Of a stretch of DNA of 64,000 nt, positions 23,101 to 32,978 are shown in pieces. Made by a program: the position numbers and the translations under genes. Source of the stretch: Aaosphaeria pasadenensis (taxonomy: Eukaryota; Ascomycota; Dothideomycetes; Pleosporales); NCBI GenBank assembly GCA_022813625.1, contig JAKLMB010000027.1, positions 186,001 to 250,000 on the forward strand, in the 5' to 3' direction. Numbering within the stretch: the first letter of the stretch is position 1; each line of letters starts with the position of its first letter. The notes beneath the pieces are model-generated. The model made no database searches. It had not been told where the DNA came from and saw only the letters and a list, made by a program, of their open reading frames with translations.

Positions 23101-23579
23101 GTGCCATGTGGAACAATCCCCATTTGCTTGTGCTTGACGAGCCTACCAATTTCTTGGACCGTGATTCTCTTGGTGGTCTTGCCGTGGCTATTCGCGACTA
23201 CAAGGGCGGTGTTATCATGATTTCCCATAACGAAGAGTTCGTGGGTGCGTTGTGCCCTGAGCAGTGGCATGTCGCCGATGGCCGCGTCACACACAAGGGC
23301 CATCTCGCCGTCTCCATGGACCGCTTCGAAGACTCCCGTCCCGGCTCCAGTGTTGCCTCATCCGTTGTGTCTTCGGCTGCGCCTAGCACGAATGGCACAC
23401 CCGTCATGTCTGACGCCGAAGGCAACAAAGACGACATGAAGTTCAAGGCCAAGAAGAAGAAGAAGATGACCCGAGCCCAGCAGAAGGAGCGCGAGGTCAG
23501 GCGTAGGCTGCGACACATCGAATGGCTCAACAGCCCCAAGGGAACCCCGCATCCCGTCGACACCGACGACGAGGCCTAA
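20113..23579 (+). CDS. ABC-F ATPase of the EF-3/New1/Elf1 family
   Basis: Three exons: 20113-20805, 20859-23040 and 23098-23579, giving 1,118 residues. An alternative start is the ATG at 20137. Order: N-terminal HEAT-repeat domain (about 20-330), a helical linker, a first ABC domain (Walker A GRNGAGKST near 515-523, signature LSGGWKMKLA, Walker B LLLDEPTNHLD) and a second ABC domain (GANGAGKST near 760, LSGGQKVKV, LVLDEPTNFLD). The second domain carries a chromodomain-like insert (YEVKWLHMLPKFNT). Such soluble ATPases act on ribosomes; Elf1 of fission yeast has been linked to mRNA export and New1 to termination. The Lys-rich tail (KFKAKKKKKMTRAQQKER) and the RHIEWLNSP ending favour New1/Elf1 over canonical EF-3, but that is my reading without alignment. 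Confidence 0.88.
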
Positions 23580-24488
23580 TCGCAAAATTATGATAGAAGT
23601 AATTACTGTGTGTTTGTTACGACTAGCATACTGCGCAGGATACTTTGCAGATGGATCTATTAGCATTGATGGCGTTCACACATTATAGAGGGTGCCTTTT
23701 CTTTAAAATAAAGTTGCGCTGCTGCTGGCTGCTTGCGTTCGTTGAGCATGACAAGGTTTGGATAACCATGAATAAATAGACGCGTGTAGGTGCCGTTCAG
23801 GGGCACGTTGCAAAAAGTTATTGTTACCTATTTCCTGTTTATAGACGAGAATCAATATATGTCATGAGATTTACGAGCACCATGTCCATTACTATGTGCG
23901 GTTTTATGAGAGGCACATGTCTTGTCTTATGCGGACATGTCTCAGCCTCAACAACATATACCTCCGTGCCCCGCAAACACACATCAAAAAGATTCACAAA
24001 AAGATGGGAGGGGAAGAGAAGAAAGATTGCGACATGGAATACTTCCACTATCTAACTGCCTCTAGGGAACAAATGGGCTGTTCCCATGCATTTTCTTAGC
24101 ACGCCCCAATCGGCAAAGTTGCCCGGCCCACAGTTGCCGATGGAGATCCATAACCCCATGGACGGATGATCGAATTTTGAGACAAGATTTCCATGGTTGC
24201 CGCTTTCGTCTATGCGGGAAGAATGGTGTTTCTCCAAGTCAAGACCAATTCCACTGTCCTCTTAATCCTTCCATTGCACCAATCGCCCTACTCATTCTCT
24301 CAATCATCGTGTGTCGTTATGACCCGCTAGATCTGCGATTGCGACTACTGTACTGTGACCGTGACCACCATCTACAGCATGACGCAATGGCTCCATGACT
24401 TCTGAGATAGAAAATCAGGGTACTTGTGCACGTGTATGCATTGACGTTAACACTACCTCAAGGTCCTGTGGCCTTTATCGGGCCAAAC
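23580..24488. other. Intergenic, nothing recognised
   Basis: About 910 bp between the ABC protein stop and the histidine-kinase start. It probably holds the kinase promoter. No gene, repeat or motif was recognised. Confidence 0.4.
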
Positions 24489-27400
24489 ATGGAGGCCGTC
24501 GACATTCGCCAGCTCTACGATAGCGATCCCAGGCTTACTTTCATCGTGGACTGCCATGAACGACCCGCCTCGATATGTCACGTCAATTTGGCCTTGGTCG
24601 CCATTGCCCCCATCGCCTCATCAATTCATGTTCACAACGCCTTCCGAGACTGGTGGCACCCAGATAGCAGGGCTCCCACACAAAAACAAAAAACGTTCTT
24701 GCATGGAAGGTTGCGCTGGTCCAAATTCCTGGCCTGTCAACGATGGCTCGTGGTGACTGCGTCCGAAAAGAAGGAACCCCCTCTCGACAAGTTGAATCCA
24801 TCCCCAAACCCCGGCTCCGTTCCAACGCCACAGCGATCCTCTTACCTGGCATGCCCAACGGAGACGATATTTTCAGTCAAGATTCAGTCGGCCGCTCTTC
24901 GCGAGCACATCGATTACATCCGAAACATCGACTGGGCAGCGACCTCGTTGGGTCCGATTGATCAGTGGGGCTATGAGTTGAGCTTCCTCGTCACGACGCT
25001 CATGCTCGAGACGCGGCCTGGCGCTTTGTTTCTGGGGCCTGAGCACATCATCATCTATAACCTTGCTTACGCTGGCGTAAGTGGGAGACGACATCCCCAA
25101 ATCCTAGGCCGGAGCATAATAGACGCATGGCCTGAAGTGGCGGACCCCGTCAATGCTACCGTTGAGCGCACGCGGGGTGCGGAATTCATCGACGCGCCGG
25201 AAGAAGAATATCATTTTATGGTTGAGCGGTACGGCTATGTTGAGGAGGCTTTCTTCATGTGGGGCCTGGTCCCCCTCGTTGGTCCGGTTGACGGGTTGTA
25301 TTCCATCGTCACCGAAGTCACCAAGCAGAGATTGCTCGAGCGGCGCGTCAACGCATTGTTGCGGGTAGGGCAATTGACGAGCACCGCAAGAGATGCTGAG
25401 ACTTTCTGGACAGCTATTCACGAGTCGGTCAAACCCTATGAGTATGACTTCCCGACTGCGATACTCTATTCCACCTTCGAACTCGATACCACCAGCTCAG
25501 TTAGCTCCTTTAGAAGCACGCCCAAAACTTGCAATCTTGAGTGGACGATTGGATATCGAAAGGACCACCCCTCCATCCCGAAGACACTGGATCTAGAGCA
25601 AGATGAAGGCCTAGCGCGTGCGCTGTCATACAGTTCCAAGAGAGAAGCTGCCAGTCTCTTCCGGAAAGAAGATGGCATTTTGCCGAGTGATATCTTTGAC
25701 GATGTAGAGAAGAGAGCTTTTGGAGATCCTGGTATTGCCCTCATTGTCATCCCTCTGCGGATCAGCGACGATACTGTTTCTGGCTATTTATGCGTCGGGT
25801 TGAACACACGTCGGCCGTTTGACGAGGAGTATCAAGATTGGATCCAGGTTTACTCCAACTTGCTTGGAGCTTCGGCAGGCTCTGTGGCGCTCCATGAAGA
25901 GGAGGCGAGGGGCCGTAAACGCGCAATAGAACAGGCGACGAAGGATCGTGAGGTGCTCAACGCAGAGGTCGCGGTGCTCACGCAAGAGGCAAATGATGTC
26001 ACAGAGAGGTTGCAGAATTTCCACGATGTTGCCAATAGGGTTGGACTTGGGTACTTCGAGTTTGATGTGAATGGAAAACTGGTCCATGCTAATGTAAGTG
26101 CGTTCAAGACATTCAAAATCAAGGCAGTCTAACGTGTAACAGGATGCGTATTTCCTTCAAAGTGGCTATCCGACAGATCCTAATGCCCCAGAATTTACAT
26201 TCGTCGAGCGAGTCTACCCTCCAGATATCGAGAAGACCATGGCTCAGTGGCACACCCTCGTCGCTGGCAATCCAGTCAAATTTGAGATGCGATGGAAGCG
26301 GAATCCTGACAAGGAAAGTGGGAGCGAAGAAGATAGAAGAGACTATCTTTGGATCCTCTCTGCTTGCGTGCCGATCAAGTCCGAAGACGGTACAGTCATC
26401 GGAATATCAGGGTGCAATACAGATGTTTCTGCACAAAAAGAAGCGACACGAGCAGCACTGCTACGTGTGGAGGCAGAGCGACGCTTAGCAAGCTTTACTG
26501 AACTCGCGCCCATCGGATTCTATTACCTCAATCCTGTACTGGAAATGCAGTATTGCAACGACAAGTGGTTCGAGATCACTGGGCATCCGAAGGTACCCAA
26601 TGATCAAATTCAGTGGCCAGATGTCATTCTTCCGGAAGATATAGAGATCATATACAAGGACGTAGAGATCATACTGCGCGAGAAGAGGCCACATGCCTTC
26701 TCTTTCCGGCTGAAGAAATCATGGGTTGGACCTGATGGATTTTCGAGCCCTACCTGGATATTAGCAACTGCCACGGCCGAAGTGGACGAGGAGGGAAATT
26801 CAAAGTCCATTATCGGTACGCTGACAGATATTTCCAATCTGAAGTGGGCCGAAACCATCCAAAAGATCAGGGTCGAGGAAGCTCTGGAGTCCAAGAGACA
26901 GCAGGAGAATTTTATCGACATGACGAGCCACGAGATGCGTAACCCTCTCAGCGCAATGGTACAATGCGCCGATTCAGTCTCATCCTCGCTGGGTGAGATG
27001 CTGGATATTATTCGGGAGGACGGAACGCTCGTGTGCAAGTTGAAAGACCTTATCGATTCGAGTCTGGAAGCGATAGATACCATCCAGACATGTGCCACAC
27101 ACCAAAAGCGTATCGTCGACGACATCCTCACGCTTTCGAAGCTGGATTCAAAACTTCTGATCATAAGCCCAATTGCAATACAGCCATCCGTTCTGCTTCA
27201 CGACACCTTGAAAATGTTCAAGGGCGAAGCTCACAAGGCCGGTGTTAGCCTCGAGGTTCAGACCGAAGCATCAGTGGCAGAGATGGGCATTGATTGGGCA
27301 ATCCTAGACCCAAGTCGTGTCCTTCAGGTTCTGATCAATCTCATCACGAACGCTATCAAGTTCACCCAGGACCAATCTATACGGAATGTTGAGGTCATCA

Positions 27401-28391
27401 TGGGTGCTTCAAAAGGCCCCGAGAAACGGCCAGGAATCGAATATGTCCCTCAAGAAGCATTGAGGGAGGATTTCCTACAGCAGGAAGAGTGGGAGGGTGG
27501 TGATATATTCTATTTACATTTCATGGTGCGCGATACGGGATGCGGTCTTACTCCTGACCATAAGGCCAAGCTTTTCATGCGGTTCTCGCAGGCAACACCT
27601 AAAACGCACGTACAAGTAAGTACCGAAACCCGTCTTCGGGATTTAAAGAAACTAACAGTCATCAGTATGGAGGTTCCGGCCTCGGTTTGTTCATCTCTCG
27701 TGAACTCACGGAAATGCAGGGTGGCAGCATTGGCGTCCACTCCTCGCAAGATGAAGGATCCACATTCACATTCTATATCAAATCCCGCCGTGCGAATGCT
27801 CCTCACAAGTACGATGCAAGAAATTCAAGGAATGCAACGAAAAGCGCAGGTGGTCTTCCCACCCGTACCAAAGCAGATCACACGAAGAATGTCACAGCCT
27901 CTTCGTCGAGACAGACAGCAACACCATCACCACCGCCTCCGCCTCTCTCGCCACCCGTAACCGCCTACCACATCCTTATAGTAGAAGACAATCTGATAAA
28001 CCAACGAGTCCTTAGCACGCAACTGAAGAAACGCGGATGCTCGATCCAGGTCGCCAACCACGGCGCGGAAGCACTGGCCGAGCTGTCGAAAACCTCGTTC
28101 TGGAAGACGCCCACCACCGACTCCCCGCTCAACCTCTCGGTCGTGCTCATGGACGTCGAAATGCCTGTCATGGATGGACTGACGTGCGCGAAGAGGATAA
28201 GAGAGCTCCAGGAGAGCGGCGAGATCGTCGGACACGTTCCCATCATTGCGGTCAGCGCCAACGCGAGGAGAGAACAGGTCGAGCAGGCGAGGATGGCGGG
28301 CATGGACGACGCTATCAGTAAGCCATTCAGGATTCCGGAGTTGATGACCAAGATTAGGAAGTTAGTGGGTGGCGTTGAAGGGTTGAATTAG
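24489..28391 (+). CDS. Hybrid histidine kinase with PAS/GAF-type sensor and receiver
   Basis: Three exons: 24489-26093, 26143-27615 and 27666-28391, giving 1,267 residues. A large sensor half contains a PAS-like region (GALFLGPEHIIIYNLAYAGVSGRRHPQILGRSI), a probable GAF region, a short coiled coil (about 475-515) and two further PAS modules (GYFEFDVNGKLVHAN and GFYYLNPVLEMQYCNDKWFEITG). The kinase core has the H box MTSHEMRNPL with His798, the N box LINLITNAIKFT and glycine boxes DTGCGL and GGSGLGLFISREL. A receiver at the end has Asp1189 (LMDVEMPVMDG) and the conserved Lys in SKPF. It would pass phosphate to a separate HPt protein and probably acts in the cytosol, since no membrane segment is seen. 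The signal sensed and the HHK group are not determined. Confidence 0.9.
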
Positions 28392-29197
28392 GGGTCAGGT
28401 CTAATTTGACCTTGTAGTTGGATGTAGATGTGCGGTGCTTTCAGCGACATCGCATTTGGTGACTGCGTTAGAGGTGCTTGTTAATGGCAAGAAAGTGTTC
28501 CCTTGATGGGCTCAAACGACAGCATCTATAGAATCAAGAAAGGCGGCTATGAGGGAAGAATGGAGTTTATAGATATATGCATATCTGCATACAGCATGGC
28601 GGGTTTGGCGCAACCATTTGTAAATCAATCTTTGGTTATGTTGAGTAGAAGTAGATGTAGCTTGGGCGCAATCATAAAAGAAATGTGTCGACTACTATTA
28701 TAAAAATCTATTCTAGACAAAATATAAGTATACGGCAATGAGACCACAAGAAACTTACCCCGAATAATCAAGTGGACAAAGTGCTGATGAACATAGATGC
28801 TACGTAGTATCCGGATGAAAGGTGGGAATAGAGGGGCATGTAACGAAACCAAGATCGACCTCCTCCTTCACGAATGTAAGGCCACCTTCGAATGGAACAA
28901 CATGTCTGTCTTGATAATACGTTGTATGAGGGGAAAATGAAAGCAAATGTAACGATGAAGAGTCACGATGAGCGGGATAGATCTACACAGGAATCGCTGG
29001 TTTAGGAAGGAGGCAGTATCCCGCCGGCTTACCGGATTGGTTCCAGCCCGGAATACGGAGCATTATCATCCACCATCACTCCATTCTACAGGAGACTTAT
29101 ATCAACATCCTCAAGGTTTTTTATTTTGAGCCAACATATTGCTTAGAATCACCCATACAGCTTAGCATAGAGTGACCAGAAAGAAACCATCCACACC
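28392..29197. other. Intergenic, A/T-leaning, nothing recognised
   Basis: About 800 bp between the kinase stop and the aldolase-like start. The first 400 bp are A/T-rich with short T and A runs. The remainder is the likely promoter of the downstream gene. Confidence 0.4.
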
Positions 29198-30304
29198 ATG
29201 GCCTACAACCCCAAAGTCGGTGATCCGATCACCAGCCTGGACACCCCATCCATGATCGTCGACCTCGACCAAATGGAATCCAACATATCAAAACTCATGT
29301 CGCAGCTCCTCCCGACTGGAGTCTCCATCCGCCCACACCTCAAGACCACCAAATCCGCGCTCCTCGCCCGGCGCCTCAACACGGCCGGCGCAAAAGGCGG
29401 CTGCGTCGCCAAGCTCAGCGAAGCCGAAGTCATCTGCGCCCTGGGCTTCACCGACCTGCTCATCACGTGCGAAGTCATCGGCGCCCCCAAGGTTCGCCGC
29501 TTGGTCGAGCTCTTCCGCAACTACCGCTCCATTCGCATCGTCGTGGACAGCGAGGCGGGCGCGAGCAAGATCGACCAGGCGTTGGCGGCCAGCGGGATCG
29601 AAGAACCGATCATGACGCTCATCGACCTGGACGTCGGGCTCCACAGGACGGGCGTGAAGCCCGGGGAGCCAGCGCGCAAACTCGCGAGACACGTCGCCGG
29701 GCTGAAGCATTTGAAGTTGATAGGCGTGCAGGGGTACGAAGGGCATCTTCAGCATCTGCACAACCGGGAGGAGAGAAAAACGCTGTGCCTCGAGTCTATG
29801 GCCGTGCTAACGCAGACCGCGGATGCGTTTAGGCAGGACGGCCATGCGATTGAGGTTGTGACCACGGGGGGAACGGGGACGGCGGAGTTCTGCGTCAGTG
29901 TGCCGGGCGTGACGGAGGTTCAGCCGGGTTCGTTTCTGTTCATGGATACGGATTACCGGAATGCCATCGGGACAAAGTACTCGAATAGTTTGACGGTGCT
30001 TTCAACGGTGATAAGTAAGCAAGGGCCTAAGGCGGTGACTATCGACGCCGGGTTGAAGAGTTTGACGACGGATAGTGGGCTTGCGGAGTGTAAGAATTCA
30101 GGGTATAGGTATGGGGTGTTGGGGGACGAGCATGGGAGTTTGATGTGGGATGAGGGGGAGGAGGATTTGGACGTTGGAGATAGGGTCGAGATGGTGCCGA
30201 GCCATATCGATCCAACGATCAATCTGCATGATTGCTATTATGCACATCGCGGAGGGATCATTGAGGAGATTTGGCAGGTGGATGCGAGGGGGAAGGTTCA
30301 GTGA
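29198..30304 (+). CDS. D-threonine aldolase-like PLP enzyme (alanine racemase N-terminal fold)
   Basis: A single exon of 368 residues. It belongs to the fold type III PLP family that includes D-threonine aldolase and eukaryotic D-serine dehydratase (Dsd1). The start LDTPSMIVDLDQMESNI and the PLP-lysine motif RPHLKTTKS are typical. So are LIDLDVGLHRTGV, the Gly-rich phosphate site TTGGTGTAEF, and a C-terminal beta domain with VPSHIDPTINLHD. In that motif the residues usually holding the metal are His and, two on, Asp. As I recall, D-threonine aldolases use His and Asp, and D-serine dehydratases use His and Cys for zinc. This favours an aldolase but does not prove it. No signal peptide. GC content at third codon positions is high. 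Confidence 0.85.
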   Translation: MAYNPKVGDPITSLDTPSMIVDLDQMESNISKLMSQLLPTGVSIRPHLKTTKSALLARRLNTAGAKGGCVAKLSEAEVICALGFTDLLITCEVIGAPKVRRLVELFRNYRSIRIVVDSEAGASKIDQALAASGIEEPIMTLIDLDVGLHRTGVKPGEPARKLARHVAGLKHLKLIGVQGYEGHLQHLHNREERKTLCLESMAVLTQTADAFRQDGHAIEVVTTGGTGTAEFCVSVPGVTEVQPGSFLFMDTDYRNAIGTKYSNSLTVLSTVISKQGPKAVTIDAGLKSLTTDSGLAECKNSGYRYGVLGDEHGSLMWDEGEEDLDVGDRVEMVPSHIDPTINLHDCYYAHRGGIIEEIWQVDARGKVQ

Positions 30305-31053
30305 GATGTGTCGGGAGATAGGATGGGATTGATGCTGTTGGATGATGGATTTACGTTCCAGCAAGTTGATTTGGTCATAAATACAATTAGCTGCTCACTT
30401 CAGAGGTTCCTAAAATGGTCTCAAAATATACGCAAGTATTCTTTCGAGATGGTGCTTTACAAAACCAATTTTGATGTCCAACGCTCCCTAGTCCTAAGTT
30501 CAACTTGAACACAGCAACAGCAAAGGTATGATTTTCCAGCATACACAGGATCTCTTCAGGACCCAACAGCTAACCGGAGAGTATTGTCGCGTATAGACGC
30601 CTCTGTAGTAGGGAGCATCACAGGCACGACCCGCAATCGGTGAATAGGTAGGAAAGATAGATATTTAACTCTGTCGATAGGCCTCCGTAGGTAGGTGGAT
30701 GATGCCTCGATCTCTCTCGGCTGCCCTGATCGATCTATCTAAGCCCTTCCTCATGCACCTGGACCCCGAATAGCCTCACCTGTCCTGCTACACCACAATA
30801 TCACCCACTGCTTCATTTCTCCTACCAAAATACCCTTGATGCCGCTTTTGCTGCATCATAATGAAAGATGAAAAATTAATTTCCACCGCATAAGAAGTAA
30901 GAAACCACAGAATCACTGATACCTTGAGGTAGGCGCATCCTTTACGCCTCCAATCTCCAAAAGGCTTCCGAAATCCCCCGTTGCAAATCCATAATGCATG
31001 TGGTACCCGTCTGCAAGCTCAGCTTACAAGAGTAAGATGCTCGCTGACTTGGA
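30305..31053. other. Intergenic between convergent genes
   Basis: About 750 bp holding the 3' ends of the aldolase-like gene (plus) and the 404-residue gene (minus). Short ggtaggt repeats occur around 30640-30695. Nothing else is recognised. Confidence 0.4.
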
Positions 31054-32314
31054 CTACATTGGGACCTTCCTTGCTTTGCTCATTTTCGTCTCAAAGTCTT
31101 TCCAATTGGCGTCTGTCTGATCCTGCATGTAAGTGACGTAGGCTGCAATCGCCGCATCCCACGTATTAGCATGACCCCTCAGTACAGTAGAGCTGGTGAT
31201 CCACATTGTGAGCTCGAAGAAGTTCAATTCTCTGCCACCATATTTTTTCTTGTCCGTGAATGCGAAGGGCATTTGCTTCTTCTGTTGTTTGCAACGCAGG
31301 ATATGGTCGCTATATTGTTTGATCCAGCTTCCGAATCGAAGCTCGCCAGAGTTGGATCTGGGAACATCGTCAATATCTAGGACCGCTGACCGATGGGCAG
31401 CGACAAGGAGCCATCGGAAAGACTCAATCTTCACATCTGAGTGAATATGAAAATCTTTCATCAGCTGAAGTATCTGGGGCCTATCGTTGTTAGCAGGGAA
31501 CTTCAGAGAGCTCAAATCAGGGTTACCTCGTAGTATTGTCCGTAAGTCGGCCAGACACAGTATTCCAAGTGCGCTCAAACTCTCCAGTGGGCCTAAGTGT
31601 AAACCAGAGTACTTGTCGAGTTTTAGCCTCGAACCAGACAGGTATGCAACCAAGCACAACTATCTTATTGCATGACTGTGGGCCAGTCGACCACCTTGCC
31701 CTTAGATCAGGACGGGACTCTTCCTGCCATATGTTGTCCCAATCAGACGCATCACTGGCCACTTCAGGGCAGACAATGACCAGACTGGATTTCCCAGCAT
31801 TTCGCGCAACGCCGGAACAGAGAACCTCATCTTTGAAAACAGCTGTTCCACGGTCCGTTGGGTGGTAGAGCTCTCCCATTTTCTCCGGCTCCTTCAGCTT
31901 TGCCAATGCGTCGTTTACATCCTGTACGTCGACCGCGTTCGGTCCCTTGGTAATTCCAGCTACAGCTAGGCCGTTGGCTAAAGCGGCCTGCCATGTATCA
32001 TGGTGTGTCCAAAGCCACTGTGCTGTCTTGTAAATGAAGGGCGGATGAAAGACACCCACTGCAGGTTTAGGTTGAATTTGCTCGTCCTCGACAGGTACTC
32101 GGGCCTGTCTATTCGCTGGTGAACGTGGATGCTCAGTCAGAAAGGTATTGGTACCCTTGGCTTTGTATTTGGCGGCGTAAACCATGTTCTTACGATGACC
32201 TTTCTGAGCCCGCTTTATGACATAGTTACGTGGAACTGGACCGAAATTTTTGACGTCGTTGACTTTTCCAGTGTCGTAAACCTTCACGTGATGGTGTTGC
32301 GATCGTCCCGCCAT
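31054..32314 (-). CDS. Uncharacterised protein, head-to-head with the GIY-YIG-like gene
   Basis: Two exons, 32314-31527 and 31480-31054, giving 404 residues. The 46-bp intron has a textbook CTAAC branch site and the joined frame is continuous. I recognise no family. The N-terminus is basic (YVIKRAQKGHRKNMVYAAKY). The middle has a hydrophobic strand LVIVCPEVASDASDW and another, KIVVLGCIPVWFEAKTRQVLWF, suggesting a compact alpha/beta domain. Two segments resemble each other loosely: about 97-145 (TAQWLWTHHDTWQAALA) and about 345-390 (ELTMWITSS, then ANTWDAAIAAYV). They may be a repeated helical module. There is no signal peptide or membrane segment. The gene shares a 664-bp upstream region with the next gene, so the two may be co-expressed. 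Confidence 0.75.
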
Positions 32315-32978
32315 TGTGACTGTCTCTCACAAAAGTCGTGGCGGTTATCAGTGAGCTCCGGTATGAGAGTAGTGATGTTGAGAGCGATATTGTTCGTCTT
32401 TGTGGAAAGAAGCGAGCAAAGTTGTGCTGATCGCCTAGGAGGTTGGGATGTTTGAGGTAATTTAAAGGTGAAGGTTGCGCTCGGTGGTGTGCAAACAACT
32501 TCACCGCGTTGCACGTGCCCACTCCCAATCACCCACTCAATAGATCATTTGCAAAAGTAAGTTGCTGCCTAGAGATCTAGCGCCTGACCGAGAGCTTACC
32601 GCACAAGAGTGAAGGTGGAGGTACTCTTTTACTTCTCTGCCTGTTCTTTTGAAGGCTCTCCAGGAGAAAACACAACCTCGCTTCCGAACGAGTATCTCAA
32701 CCATATCTTCTAACACACTGCTGGATACCCCAAAATCTACGTGTCTTCGCCACTCCGTCAGCCAGCGGACAGACTTCAATCTCTGTCGTCGAAGGTGAGC
32801 TCATCGGTACTAGAGTCGGTTCTCTCCACGTTAGACTTCTCGTTTACTCAGACTCACCTCTTTAGTCCACGGATATTTCTCTGCAATTTATCAACGGAAC
32901 TTGACGATCTGGTCCATATTCCTCGCAGAATTCCAGCGTGAAGGCCGCCAACTGCGAGCTCAGCAGCGTGTCGACATC
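32315..32978. promoter_or_regulatory. Divergent intergenic region with possible 5' UTR intron
   Basis: 664 bp between two head-to-head starts. On the plus side a donor-like GTGAGC at 32795 and an acceptor-like CGCAG ending at 32928 suggest an intron in the leader of the GIY-YIG-like gene. No specific operator is recognised. Confidence 0.4.
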
